A stretch of DNA of 64,000 nucleotides from Platycnemis pennipes (Eukaryota > Arthropoda > Insecta > Odonata > Platycnemididae): positions 61,546,872 through 61,610,871 of the forward strand of contig OW121852.1 of assembly GCA_933228895.1 (NCBI GenBank). The letters are read 5' to 3'. Made by a program: the position numbers and the translations under genes. This document shows, piece after piece, positions 10,503 to 21,912 of this stretch (positions are counted from its first letter, which is position 1; each line of letters starts with the position of its first letter). The notes beneath the pieces are model-generated. The model was not told the DNA's origin, searched no databases, and saw only the letters and a program-made list of their open reading frames with translations.

Positions 10503-13319
10503 ACCACCCACATAGCTTAGCTTCCAACATATACACTTAGTAACTGGATACTATCCAATGATGAAGTAGATACTGTAATCTTTCAAAATGTATCAGGTGG
10601 GTTACCTGACACTTGTTAAAGACGTCCAGATTTCCTTTGACCGAGACTAGGAGGGAATGGGGGTTTGGCATCAGGCATGGGTTGAAAACAGACCATCATG
10701 CTAAATTTTGAGCATTTACAAAAAAATATATTGTTCCAACCATATACACAAGAGTACCGACACATGAGCCCTGGTACCATTAAATAAGCACTTTGAATTA
10801 CATTCACACGACAAGAGAAAATAGCTTGATAACCCTGATGAGGATGAAATATGATGAATTAGGTGATAATATGACACAACGGTGATATGGGTGAGGGCGA
10901 AATTTAGCAAAATTACACGAAAGGAAAAATACACTTTATCACACTATCCCGAGCCGAAATGACTGACTACAGGGGGAGTTAAGCAAGACAAGATTGCTGG
11001 ACGTGTTCAAAAATGCCGACACCAGTAAATAGTCCCTTGAGAGTGAGCACAGAGTCGGTAGGAGGGAGAAAGGAAGTGGCCGATGCGGCAGTGGCTTACG
11101 TGGCTTACGACGGACGAGTTGTTCCCGAAGATGAGAGATTAGGTCTGATGAGGGGAAGAAAAATGGGGGGGGGGGGTCACCAAGCCAGGCTGCGTGTGAC
11201 GAAGAGCGTCCAGACTGCGGATCCCACTGGGTTCACTGAGGGAACCCTTGCTTCCAGGAAACTCCGCAGCTGATGCTGCGGCAACGAGGGTGTGCCGTCG
11301 CAGAGACTTGCAACAGAACAAGAATGCATGGGATATGTCAATCTGACTTGGCGAGCTGGCTTAACGGCAGTTCGCGGAGCAGCGGCGTTGTTCTTTTGGG
11401 AAATCCTCCATCCGTCTTTTTGGTCCATCCTGGCCTTGTCTCTCTCCATAATATCTGGACTCTCCTGACTCTCGACTTTCGGTTCTCTCCTCTTCGCTGT
11501 CGTTTCTCTTCTTTTGGCTCCTTCCTCTGAGGGCCTACTTACACCCCTCGAGGTAGGAAAAGGGGGTCACGTGGGAGGGACTGGGTCACCCCCCAGGGTT
11601 GAGTGGGGCCACTTTACCAACCGTCGCCACATTCACCTTGCACGAATCCCTTTGACTCAGGGTCATACATTTTAACACACAGGCAAAAACACTCACACAC
11701 ACGCAGAGGCATGGGCTAAACCTCACGCCTGCCGCCGGTCATCTTTCCATGCCTGAGGGAACGGAGTAGAGAAAAATTGGGGTTGGGGGGGGGGAAACAA
11801 AGAGAACTGTGAAGGTCACTGACCGTCACAATACAGAGCCCTGCTACCGCACTTCGGCAAAGGATACTATCCACTACCGGACAGTATGCGAACGAGATAT
11901 CAAGGCATGCAATGTCCGCTACGAAGGAGATACGATGAGATATGAGGCATAGGAATACCACATTGGTCCCAAGATCTCATAATCGATAGTCCTCATTCTC
12001 TCAATCGATAATTCTCGAATCTCACAGTCGATATTCATCGAATCCCACAATCAATTATTCTCTAATCTCCCGTTACAAATGTTACCAACTTATGTTCAGT
12101 AAAATGAAAAATAAAACTGGTGGTGACAAAACAGTATATTTCCAATCGGCTTTTACATCTTTAACCAACCTTTCGAATAAATTACTAATAACAAATATGT
12201 TTCATTCATAATTCCCCGCTGGCTGAGAGCTCACTTGCTGCAGTGATTCATAACAATGAACCACGAAAATCTCATCACTGCAGCAGTAAAGAAGTTTTAC
12301 TTAAGTGGACCTGTGACTGTGATAAATGGAGGTGTTATAAAACCACAAATACGAAGGCACGTAAAAAATAAGCAATTGGTAACAAAGAACTTTTCCGCAT
12401 TCAGAATAAACCTTCAGCAAGAGCAATTAGGGCTTCCTGAAACAAAGATTGTGATTCTGGCCGCAATCATGGATCTTCATAAGGTGTGCGTTAGCGTTAT
12501 CTTTATTTTTTGATTTGACTTATGTCAGAGAGAACTTAATCTACATTCTTCATTTTTCGCTTAGCACTTAAAATTCCTCATCGCTATCAGTGGAGCGATT
12601 TTTATTGAGGGTCACAGTTAACCTTATGCTACTTTAGGGGTAAGCGTTATTCATACAGATTGCGATAACGCGAATGATGCATCCGTGAATCCCCACCAGG
12701 ACACACTGGAACATGCTATTCATACCTGTATGAGGAGGAAGGGAAAAATTTTGGATCTCGAAAATCAAAAGATAATTCAAGCAGCTATGCAGAGATACAA
12801 AATTAACATTAAAATAACTAAATATACTCACCCTCTGACTTTTGCCTACAACAATGTCGTGGTTCTACGCTTCTATCAATATCGTTCAGCAATTGTTTGC
12901 TGCAGATTGCCAATGCCCTATCATGAAGGAAAAATTAAGGGATTGAAAGTTAGTTATTAAAATTTGATTAATTTTTTATTAGAGGCTCTTTAAAGAGCTG
13001 GCCTCCACATAAGCTGTCTGTAGCGCCGACAAGTTTCGAAGGAGATACGTATATCCGACCGTGATCTGATACGAAGGAGATATGTATATCCGATACGAAT
13101 GGATACTAGTATCTTGTGTATTTATTTTTCATTTTAAGAAAAAATAACGCACATGAGTATATTTCATAGATATATTCATGATTTGCATCCATTTTCTTTG
13201 AGTACAAGCTCATTCGTTCTTCAATTGGTGAAAAATATTCCACAAACGACAAATGTGTGACTTATCTTATCTTGATTGTATCCTTTCGTATCCTGATACG
13301 AAAATGCCCGTGCTATCTG
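10502..13319. mobile_element. 2.8 kb unclassified insertion inside copia RT
   Basis: The copia RT frame is lost after PLAVNC at about 13320 and resumes as LNIDHLYVCIAFLNGN at about 10502. The 2.8 kb between is foreign. Its ends look like weak inverted repeats: the left has CCCACATAGC at about 10507, and the right, read on the minus strand, has CCCAGATAGC. Internal features are a GC-rich stretch (11000-11900) and repeats of ATACGAAGGAGATA near 11910, 13040 and 13072. Two short + ORFs (12256-12513, 12685-12960) resemble nothing I know. Exact ends are uncertain by about 20 bp. Confidence 0.65.
12256..12513 (+). CDS. Hypothetical small ORF in the nested insertion
   Basis: 85 codons, starting MNHENLITAAVKKFYLSGPV. 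Its basic stretch IRRHVKNKQLVTKNF and amphipathic composition would be compatible with a DNA-binding or structural peptide, but no family was recognised. A GTGTGC donor-like site follows MDLHK at 12484, so the last 12 codons could be intron. It may be a transposon-encoded exon or chance; a second ORF (12685-12960) follows in another frame. Confidence 0.2.
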   Translation: MNHENLITAAVKKFYLSGPVTVINGGVIKPQIRRHVKNKQLVTKNFSAFRINLQQEQLGLPETKIVILAAIMDLHKVCVSVIFIF

Positions 13320-13663
13320 GGCAGTTGACAGCCAGAGGAAACAACATTCTCATAGAAGAGTGTCGGGTAACAGGGGAAAAATGTCTCAAAATAGTCCACA
13401 CCATAATGTTGGCTACACCCTTTGGCTACTAGCCTGGCTTTGAAATGCTCCATTTCTTCTAAATCATTCCTTTTGAGTTTGTACTCCCATTTACATCTCA
13501 CTACTGGCTTATTATGTGGTTTCTCTACAATATCCCATGTATCATTTTCCCTAAATGACTCCATTTCATTATCCATTGCTGCCTTCCATTGTCTACTGTC
13601 TGCACAAAACATTGCTTCACTGAAAGTGGCTGGTTCAATGAGATTACTTACACATTTATACAA
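13313..13663 (-). pseudogene. Copia RT N-terminal part
   Basis: The minus-strand translation includes QWKAAMDNEMESFRENDTW, VRCKWEYKLKRN and FKARLVAKGCSQHYGVDYFE, which is the start of the copia reverse transcriptase (usual KWVFKxK and ARLVAKGxxQ). A one-base frameshift follows FETF: the alternate frame continues PVTRHSSMRMLFPLAVNC. The frame is then cut by the insertion at about 13319. Confidence 0.9.
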
Positions 13664-13834
13664 TACATGATTAGGGAATTGCCTAGGATGCCTGTCCCTT
13701 AAGGGTTATCTCCGCTCAGGGTTCATATCACCTTATATGTCATCAAGATTGGCATCATCACTCACCACATTGTTGATTGGAGGAAGTTGATTATTTGAAT
13801 CTACCATCAGTTCTCCAACTGGATCATCAACATT

Positions 13835-15038
13835 TTATGCATCAGTTAACAATCTGGAGCATTCACCACTGGATAAAATATCAGACAGATTCACACTAGT
13901 CATTGGAACTTCACATTCTTTATCGGCACAAAACATTTCATTCTCCAAGAATGTAACATCCCTTACTATAACAATATGTTTTGAATTCCTTGGATCAAAT
14001 AACCTGTAGTTCTGTGTTTTGTCAGTATATCCTACAAACATTAACCTTTTACTCACTGGATCTTACTTTCAACAAGTCTGCTTAGCCACATGGACATACC
14101 CAGGGCATCCAAAAACTCGAAGGTGACTCAGATCAACCTTTGAGCCGGTCCAGAGTTCCTCAGGGACTTTACCTGGAGTCATTTTGTGTGGTGATCTTTT
14201 ATACAAATAAGCTGCTTTATTTGCTGCTTCTGCCCAAAATCTCAAATCACATTTAGCCTCCTGTAACATGCACCTGACTTTCTCAATTAAGGTTCTATTT
14301 ATTCTGTCTGACATACCATTTTGCTGAGGGGTATAACATACAGTTAATTCATATTTAATTCCATTTGACTTAAAAATTTTTTGAAAGTTTCATTACAATA
14401 TTCTGTACCATTGTCTGATCTTACCCTATGAATTTTCATGCCTGTTTGATTTTCAACCATGACCTTGAAGTCAGCAAATACCTGCTCACCTCACTTTTGG
14501 CTTTCAGAAAAAACACAAACACTTTCCTAGTAAAATCATCTACAATATTCAGCATATACCTGGTTCCACTCCGTGACTGTACTTGAAATGGCCCACAAAG
14601 ATCAGTATGCACAAGCATTAATTTCTCATTAACATGCCTACTTGACCTTTCAAATGGTCGTTTGACCATCTTGCCTTCAATACATTATACACAAGGCTTT
14701 GGATCAGATTCCTTTACAAAATTTATCCCAGTAGCAATACCTTTCTGTAATAGATTCATGCTTACACTACTTATATGCCCCAGTCTTCTATGCCATAGCT
14801 CACTGCTTAACAATAAATCATTATCAATCATGGCTTTTGATTTTTGATCACATGCTTCAGAAATGACAGAAGATGCATGAGTAAGTTTGCCATATAAATT
14901 ATCATCAGCAAAGTTTCCATACTCTGCATTTGCATTCTTAACATCTACATCCAAGCAATAAATTCCACCAGAGTGTTTAGCAGTCACCATAATGTCACCA
15001 GTGACTTCACATTGTTTGGCATCATATATTTGCAACAT
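13835..15038 (-). pseudogene. Copia integrase
   Basis: Minus strand. An HHCC zinc-binding region (LWHRRLGHISSVSMNLLQKG) lies at 15038-14685. The catalytic core (HTDLCGPFQVQSRSGTRYML, NIVDDFTRKVFVFFLK) lies at 14669-14436. The helix after the DDE core (FWAEAANKAAYLYKRSP, HLRVFGCPGYVHV) is at 14314-14069, with the linker to RT at 14056-13835. Stops and frameshifts lie between blocks. The intact enzyme inserts cDNA and makes the 5 bp duplication seen at both ends. Confidence 0.9.
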
Positions 15039-15088
15039 ACATGATCAAATACAACTGTCAAACCCTTTTCAGTCACTTGACTCATGGA

Positions 15089-16108
15089 CTAAAGATTGGC
15101 ATGATGGTTAGGTACATACAAAATATCAGATATGGCAGTAATTGGGCTATCTTCGTCAAAATTTAGTTCAATATCTTCCATTCCACCACTCAATATCATG
15201 TCATTGTTGGCATCAATAATTTCACAAGCAGTGCTACTTTGACTATTAAAGTTTACAAGCCATTGCCTTTTACCTGTCATGTGATTAGGGACCCCCGAGT
15301 CGACATACCACTTAGAAACATCAGCATAAGTGCCCTGGGAAGTAAGAAGAGCACATCCCTTCTTGTCTCCACTACTCCTTGCGGCATCTTTATTGTGATT
15401 TTCATTGGATTTGTCGAGACAGTCGGGCTTCAAGTGTCCCCACTTTCCACAAGTCCATTCCCTCGGCTTCTTGACCTTCTTTTCATTATTTCTCTTGAAA
15501 TCTCGACTTCTGGTGAACATCACTGACTCACTAATGACATTTGTGCAATTATATGTTTGGTCTTACAAAAGCGTAGTTTTTATGTAGTCACTCGTGATTT
15601 CGTTTTAATTTTCTAGAGCCATGATCATCAGCTTGTACTCGTCACTCACTCCTTTTCACATCAAAACGCCCAGCATTTCATCATCAACAGGTTTCCGTGT
15701 TGCACTGAGTTTTAATGCAGTGGACGTAAATGCATTCATGTAATCTTCCATGGTATTAAATTCCTGAAGTTTAAGTGAGCACAACTTACATGTTAGGCTG
15801 ATTGCGATTCACGCCTTTGTCCTCAAAAGCCTATTTCAAAGTTTCCCAGGCCTCCTTTGCCATTTTACACAGTATGATGTATGGTTTTACAGCCGGTTCT
15901 ACCGTGAGGCAAATGAGAGCTTTGTTGTCCCACTGAGTTGGCTCTGAACTGGTGTCGTAATGTCACCATCCGGGTATCCTTTGATTCAGGTCCAGAAGTT
16001 CTTCCAAACAAGGACATTCAGCATATCAAACTTCCAGTCTTGGTAATTTTCACGACCTCTTAGTTTATTAACCTGTGTGAATGCCCTACTGTGAGCTGCT
16101 TCGGCCAT
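15089..16108 (-). pseudogene. Copia Gag with zinc knuckle and protease
   Basis: The likely Gag start codon is at 16108 on the minus strand (MAEAAHSRAFTQVNKLRGRE, then YQDWKFDM), followed by several stops. 15523-15089 is open and contains the zinc knuckle (CGKWGHLKPDC) and the retropepsin active site WYVDSGVPNHMTG (DSG kept). Gag packages the RNA and the protease matures the polyprotein. Spacing and order match copia; stop codons in Gag show decay. Confidence 0.85.
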
Positions 16109-16202
16109 CTCGACTGGCGATTCCACGTAAAATACTTCGACAACAGATACACTAACGGCACTCGATAAAATTACTTAGCTTTTCAAAAAACATCTGGGTG
16201 AT

Positions 16203-16214
16203 CTGGGCCCATAA
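16203..16214 (-). other. Copia primer binding site (initiator tRNA-Met, internal)
   Basis: On the minus strand, TTATGGGCCCAG starts 2 nt inside the 5' LTR. It pairs with the anticodon stem-loop of initiator tRNA-Met (CTGGGCCCATAA), not its 3' end. Use of an internal tRNA-iMet fragment as primer is established for Drosophila copia, so this element probably shares that mechanism. Confidence 0.85.
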
Positions 16215-16216
16215 TT

Positions 16217-16401
16217 TGTTGGGATTCTTGAGGAATTCTGAGATGTTAATGAAGCTAATATCAAGATCATGTTTGCACCCGTTTATTTCACATGGTAACA
16301 GACAGCAACCGGAAAGGCATACTGGGAACAAAAGACGTACGTAATACTCTGGTAACAAATAAGTAATGAATTATTGGGATTACAAAATGTTAACAACAAC
16401 A
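16217..16401 (-). repeat. Copia 5' LTR
   Basis: 185 bp copy, TGTTGGGATTC...AACAACAACA on the + strand, matching 9010-9187 apart from a TAATGAA-type 7 nt insertion and a few point changes. The low divergence suggests a fairly recent insertion compared with the heavily decayed interior. Confidence 0.93.
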
Positions 16402-16703
16402 GTAAATTTATTCAAATTACATGACGAGGGGGTAGATCATCACAGCAAGTAATGTCTCAGTGGCGTGATACAGCATGGTCTAACATTTGGAATTAGTGAT
16501 GATATCCAAGCTATTCAATCTGTACCATCCTTCATTGTTTCAACAGAAATGAAATCTGTGCTGGGTTAAGGATTCAATGGTTTGGGTTGTTCACTTCAAT
16601 GGGTAGTGAGGACTTTTGTGATTTTCTACATGATATACAAGTCATGTACTCAAGCATTTCTGAAAATTAAAGTGATCATAGCATCGTAGTCCAATAAATG
16701 TGT

Positions 16704-17362
16704 TAACGTAAATAAATTCACTTTGTAAAATTCCACAGATTTATTAAAACCGACCTAGGTTTCGACTAATTTGACATATCAAATAGCCAATTATATACCG
16801 AGACACAAATTTAAGGTTTCATTTTACAACCCTAATTGCTTGAGTAACTTACTATTTAATTCTAGAGATAAACGAATTCAAAGCTGAAAGTTCTGGCTGA
16901 AAGTTCCCAGTTCACCAAGCATTTAATAGAAGAAGACCACCAAAGTGACTTCATCCCAAAAGTCCTTCATTCGCAGTATAAGGGCCACAAGTTGGACCAT
17001 ATGGAAAACCTTGAAATTTTTGTGTATTCCAAAAAATCTAATGTATGTGTGCTGAATGATATACTCCCTTCTCAATCTCCTCTCCTAACCTTACCTTTTC
17101 CCCCCTCCCCCTCCCGTAATACAATTCCTAACAATACTCACTTAAATGCCCCTGCTTCCCCATTCCCACCTTAGACAAAGCATACATTTCCCGCATGTTG
17201 ACTCCCTCCCTATCCCCTGCCCCCTTCTGCCCCCCTCACTCTATTCTGTATATGAATGGCTCATAATGTACCATTGTTACCTTGATAATGACTGTGTAAG
17301 TCGAAACCTAGGGCGGTTTTAATAAATCTGTGGAAATTTACAAAGTGAATTTATTTACGTTA
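16704..17362. mobile_element. Fold-back repeat with 63 bp arms and hammerhead-like core
   Basis: Arms 16704-16766 and 17300-17362 are inverted copies: TTAACGTAAATAAATTCACT outward and GTCGAAACCTAGG inward. Just inside the right arm the + strand reads TTGATAATGACTGTGTAAGT then CGAAACCTAGG. This has the layout of a hammerhead ribozyme (cUGAnGA, small stem-loop GACT/AGTC, GAAAC, NUH) with two core changes. No ORF apart from a C-rich stretch at 17090-17240. It is probably a snap-back non-coding retroelement end, perhaps Penelope-related. Confidence 0.6.
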
Positions 17363-17516
17363 TCAATATGTGGTTCCACAAAGTCAAGCCTAGCAATTTG
17401 TTAAATAAATTTGTAATAAAAACATAACTTAAGTAATGTCCCTCAAAAATTTATTAAACTTATTAGCAGTAATTAACAGAACCAAATTTATTATTCCTCA
17501 TATTTACAGTAAACCT

Positions 17517-19256
17517 CGTGTTTATGTAATCGAAATTTACGTTTTCCCGCAATTTACAAAGTTTTATCGGGTCTCATTCCATTTCCTATATCTCCAACGC
17601 ATGTAGAACCCTGTATTTACACCGTGACTTTTCCATTTTGGCACTAGATGCCGGTAAGAATGCGATAGATCAAAAAAACAAAATTCCCTTGTATGACATT
17701 TAGCCATACATACCAGTCTATATAAAACACTTTTACCTTTTTTCATGCATATACACTTCAAAAAACTAGAGAGAGAGCAGCAATGTGCTCCGTTTTACGG
17801 AAAAATTTGAACTTAGCGGCGTAGCAGGGCAGTACACAGTGCCCCTAGTGACGGAATGATGAAATATCACTCATGATTATTTCAGCGATCGCGAATTTTG
17901 ATCGCGATAGATACTCGCTATCCTTTTGCCGGGAAAAGATTCCTACTATGAAATAAATGTGTATATGATGCAATTTATAGTTTAGAAACACTTGCGGGAG
18001 TATATTTAAGCTGTACCGAAGTTCATATTGTGAAGAATGAAAATGAATTTTTAACCAGACATTATGAAATGTTAAAAATACATGAACTGAACTGGTGGGT
18101 GATAACAGGGGATCATTCGTCTTACCATCATGCTGCATTAATTCAACAGTTATATTACACTTTACTACAAACAAAACTTATTGAAACTACATAGTTTAAT
18201 CGCGTGAAAACAGCACTAAATGAATAAGATTATTTTGTGGAGAATTTTTTTGCCGTAGGATAACCTCTGCGCTTGTGCTGGCTGACCAGTGAGGTAGCTC
18301 AATATTCTCATGTGTTGTTTATGTTATCCTTAATTAGATACTCCGGAACGTAAATTTATTTTACTTGGAAATTGATGCGAATTACAATATTTCAAGATGA
18401 CTCGAGGGTTTTTGGGTTTCTTTCGCGTTGGTTTATCCCTCTGGATGACAGTTTTGTCGGCCATCTAGACGCCATCTTCACATCCGATAATCGCATCCCA
18501 TCAAATTTCCTATATCTTCATTCTATATATTTCCCATATCTTTGTACTATATATTTCCTATACTACGGACCTAAAGCTGCCGTCTGGAACGCCAGCGAAG
18601 TTGTCATGCAGTGAGATGAACCAACGCGGAAAAAAAAGCTGAAACCCTCGAGTCATCTTCTAATCACTGGAAATCTTTGCAGCAACTATAATATTTTCCA
18701 TTTTGGCGTAAATAAAAATTGTGGATTCTCCTGATGCAACTCGCACTAATATAGCAAAATATCTTAGATTACCGTTCTCTACAATGAATGCAATTATGTA
18801 AAATCGCGATGTGATTCATAATCATGCTAGCTAGTGTAGACACCATTAGAAAAAAAGAAAATGTCAAGAAATCATGGTGTGAAGGAATACCAACTTAAAA
18901 AGAGGTTTCCAAGTTCTAGATCGTCTAATATTGCCATGAATGGCTTCGTCATAAGAGAAAAAGCATAGCATAATGTGTAAGTGTGGAAATTATGGATTTG
19001 ACATCCTCCAGAGGTTGGTTGAAACATTTGGTAGTAATATATCGTACAAAAATAAATCAGGACAGTTCAATAGTTTAATAATTAATAATATTGCTCTAAT
19101 TCAGTTTATCAGTGTTTCTTTTTTTATATTTTTACTTTTATTTTTAAAGTGTGCATGTGAAACTGAAAATTGTCCTTTTCCCGCTGTTTTTATTTTCCCA
19201 CAATTTACACTTTTTTCTAGCGGTCCCTAGAAAAGTGTAAATAAGGGGTTTTACTG
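17517..19256. mobile_element. Tigger/pogo-like non-autonomous element, TA-flanked
   Basis: Left end CAGTAAACCTCGTG at 17517 and right end (reverse complement) CAGTAAAACCCC ending at 19256 are inverted. Both are flanked by TA (17515-17516 and 19257-19258), the Tc1/mariner/pogo target. Near both ends lie TTTTCCCGCAATTTACA-like stretches. No transposase frame survives. A second MITE is nested at 18394-18657. Confidence 0.65.
18394..18657. mobile_element. 264 bp MITE nested in Tigger relic
   Basis: The termini AAGATGACTCGAGGGTTT and, inverted, AAACCCTCGAGTCATCTT are perfect. The arms continue to CGCGTTGGTTTATC / GATGAACCAACGCG, giving about 45 bp of imperfect inverted repeat. There is no coding sequence. 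The superfamily and target duplication were not resolved. Confidence 0.8.
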
Positions 19257-19398
19257 TATGAACACAGTTCCATAGTGCTTTTCAAAATTCACTTAGCATG
19301 AAACTTTTTTGGAATGTATCCATCTTATTAAATGTGGGTTAGCTGTGCATTGCATCTTTATAACTATGTATTTCAACAAGTCATAATTCTATTTCTAG

Positions 19399-19701
19399 GT
19401 GTTAGTGCCCAAAGATCCTGACCTGTTGGGAAGATTGGTAACTGTTAAAATTGAGGAAACTCAAAAGCATTGTCTCATTGGTACTCCAATCTGTATTTCT
19501 CCCCTCAAGAGCCCGTCTAATATTTCTTTGGTGTCTAAGAATGTTTGTGGTACAATTAGCAACTCAGGAGAGTCTAATGTCTCTAGTCACCATTTGTTTG
19601 AGTTTCTTTGTTTATCTTCTAAACCTTCATTTATGTCATGCAGTGTAATTGTATTTATATTTGCTTTCACTCTCAGGCTTCTTTGGATATTTTGGATTTA
19701 A
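19399..19701 (+). CDS. CDKAL1: CDKAL1 terminal exon (TRAM end, tail anchor)
   Basis: Acceptor TATTTCTAG; phase 0; TAA stop at 19699-19701. The first residues, VLVPKDPDLLGRLVTVKIEE, complete the TRAM domain. A variable serine-rich linker follows, and the last 24 or so residues are strongly hydrophobic (SCSVIVFIFAF, LRLLWIFWI). That matches the C-terminal membrane anchor by which CDKAL1 sits in the ER membrane. Two AATAAA signals (19823 and 19836) followed by a GT-rich stretch lie about 120-140 nt after the stop, so the 3' end is probably near 19860. The preceding intron carries the copia and Tigger insertions yet keeps its splice sites. Confidence 0.95.
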   Translation: MLVPKDPDLLGRLVTVKIEETQKHCLIGTPICISPLKSPSNISLVSKNVCGTISNSGESNVSSHHLFEFLCLSSKPSFMSCSVIVFIFAFTLRLLWIFWI

Positions 19702-19822
19702 TTTAAGCTATATCTTGACTTTTTTCCCAGTGAATTTCCACTTATTTCATGTAAGTGAAAAAACCAGTAATTGTTACACGAGCCAGTTTTAAGAGCAATG
19801 ACCTGGCTTTGTACAAGTTGTA

Positions 19823-19841
19823 AATAAATTATTATAATAAA
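19823..19841 (+). terminator. CDKAL1 polyadenylation signals
   Basis: Two overlapping-range AATAAA hexamers (19823-19828 and 19836-19841) with T/G-rich sequence directly downstream (GATGTTTCTTTATT). Placement about 120 nt after the CDKAL1 stop fits a short 3' UTR. Confidence 0.6.
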
Positions 19842-20149
19842 GATGTTTCTTTATTAATGGTTTTATTGATGTCAATCAAGAGTCTATTGCCTTTCTGTGA
19901 CTTAATGATAAAAGTCATGTTGCAACATTGTAGCTATAATGTGCTATTATTAGTAATAATAAGTCCACCTTTACTAAAAATTACTGTAGGTTTGAAATGG
20001 GCATGAATGGGGTAGTTTCCTATTATTTTTTTATTTTCTTGATCGAATTTTTATAACCTCTGAAATACATATTTTAAGCCGGTCTATTTTAAAATGATAT
20101 TAAGTATTTTTCCTCATTGATTAAAAAGTGAAAATATTCCGCAGTGCAA

Positions 20150-20310
20150 AAACGTGATGGCGAACTATTGCATGCAGGTAAATTATGTGTGATGTCAAAG
20201 GTATTTCCTCTCCCTGCCACTAGGTGGTGCCTTGGATGCTTCTAAGCACACCGTGCTCTCTGTGAAAGCTTATTAACTAGTATCTGAGGTGCATTTATTC
20301 AGTTGATTCA
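20150..20310. repeat. Dispersed repeat copy B with CTCF-like motif
   Basis: Same repeat as 4110-4295. At 20217-20230 it reads CCACTAGGTGGTGC, which fits the CTCF core pattern CCASYAGRKGGCRS at 13 of 14 positions. It sits in the gap between the end of CDKAL1 and the start of CLUAP1. Binding is inference; the repeat relationship is visible. Confidence 0.55.
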
Positions 20311-21912
20311 TTGGAAGACAGAAAACGATGAAGTCTCCAAAATTTGACTCGAAGCGGCAGCAGTCACACAATGTGAACTGCCTTCTGTCTCAACACAGAT
20401 AGGGGTCGTGAGAGGGGAGGTTTTATTTGACGTCAGGAGGGGGTTTTCGGCAAGGTGAAGGTGGAATGGGGATGAACGTGGAATTAGCTGATAGGTAGAT
20501 TTTGAGGGGAGGGAAAATGGTATGGATATAGTGGGCGAGGTGTAAGTTTATCATTGGAGCATCAGGAACTCTTTTTTTCTCTGGTAGTAGGACACCAGCT
20601 TCTGGTCTCTGTGCTTGGTAAACTTCTGGTCTTCTGCATTCAGGTGGCTATATAAGTGATGGCTGATGTGTTGAGGTAATGGCGTGGATGAAATGGTGCT
20701 GTCTGGAAATGTTGCATTTTGGAATTGTTGGTGTTGGCTCCACCCGTCGATAGTTACGCCTGTTATGCAAGTTCCTTGACTAAGTCTAGAGGGTTGTTAG
20801 CCTGGAGGTAGTTAGTTAGAGGGTATTTAGGAGTAATTTCAAACGAGGGGGAAAGGGAGGGGTTCCTAAAAATCCCACAGTGCCTATGTGAACTTTTGAC
20901 TTGTGCATATGCTATCTAAGAGGCTGGGATACTTTACAGACCAATATGCATATGCACTCATAATATATTCTGGCACCTTTAATAGTCTTAACCATGGTGC
21001 AAATCACAGCTCCTGCAGGAGTGTTTTATGATGCACTCAGTGAAATGGGCAGATGCAGTATGCCTATTGCTACCTCAGTGATGATGACAGATATCAGACT
21101 GTGGGGCTTGGCTCCACATTCAGAGATCCGCATCAAGTATACGGCACACATTACGACCTAGACCTGGGCTTGCAAATAGACTCCTTTTACTTTATAGCGG
21201 TCAATTATGAATGAGAGTGTGACTTCTTAAACAGGGCACTATCAAGTAATGAGGCATCTTTTCCACCTCTGAATAGGAGATTCATTCAGATGCAGGTGGT
21301 GCTATGAGAAGAGGACTTGGAATAGATTCTTGGGTGCAGCATTCATGGAGCCCAGCTTTCAGTAAGGCAATTGAACTCTATGGTTGATTCACCAAAAGGG
21401 TGGTTGGAACAATGGATAAAAAAGTCTAGTGTCAGGGCCTCCTTGTATAACACACTAACAAATTAACAATCTATTGTTCAATCTACCTTCATCAACTCTT
21501 CCTGACGTTGGAGTGGAACAAGAAAATTATGTCAGACAGGATCTAACAATGGATTGTAACGTACTAAGGTTAATTTAAGTAATGCATGGCAATACTCATC
21601 ATATGATTTGGACATGAAATAAAATATGGAATGTGACATTTTTATTTAATCTAGTTATAAACGTTGAGGAAGATTTGGTAAAATTAATCCATAATGCTAG
21701 TTCTTTAAATGTTTTTTATAGGTGAACAATAATTTAAGTAAAATAAATGGCATGAATAGTACCCAAATATCTCTATTTTAGCTTCAGCTTAGCATAATAC
21801 TTTACACTTATTAGTTCATCATCCAGTCATGCACAGGATTAATATCATTTTATATTCCTTTCCCCAGTCTCTTATATTCTTGTGTCAAATTGTCATCCCC
21901 TTTTTTGTTTAG
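20311..21912. other. Intergenic or 5' CLUAP1 region, nothing recognised
   Basis: About 1.6 kb, with a G-rich stretch at 20400-20560 and mixed composition after that. No exon, inverted repeat or known element was identified. The missing first exon and promoter of CLUAP1 should lie here or in 21979-22510, but no ATG with a phase-1 donor could be chosen. Confidence 0.4.

Larger units (their letters stand above)
9010..16401 (-). mobile_element. Ty1/copia LTR retrotransposon, defective, with insertion
   Basis: A complete but dead copia-type element on the minus strand inside CDKAL1's 11.2 kb intron. The LTRs are 9010-9187 and 16217-16401, both bounded by TG...CA and nearly identical apart from a 7 nt indel and a few substitutions. 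It is flanked by the 5 bp target duplication GTAAA (9005-9009 and 16402-16406). Just inside the 5' LTR is a primer site that fits the anticodon arm of initiator tRNA-Met, and a purine-rich tract abuts the 3' LTR. Gag, protease, integrase, RT and RNase H follow in copia order (integrase before RT). Multiple stops and frameshifts plus a 2.8 kb insertion inside RT show it is inactive. Confidence 0.95.
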
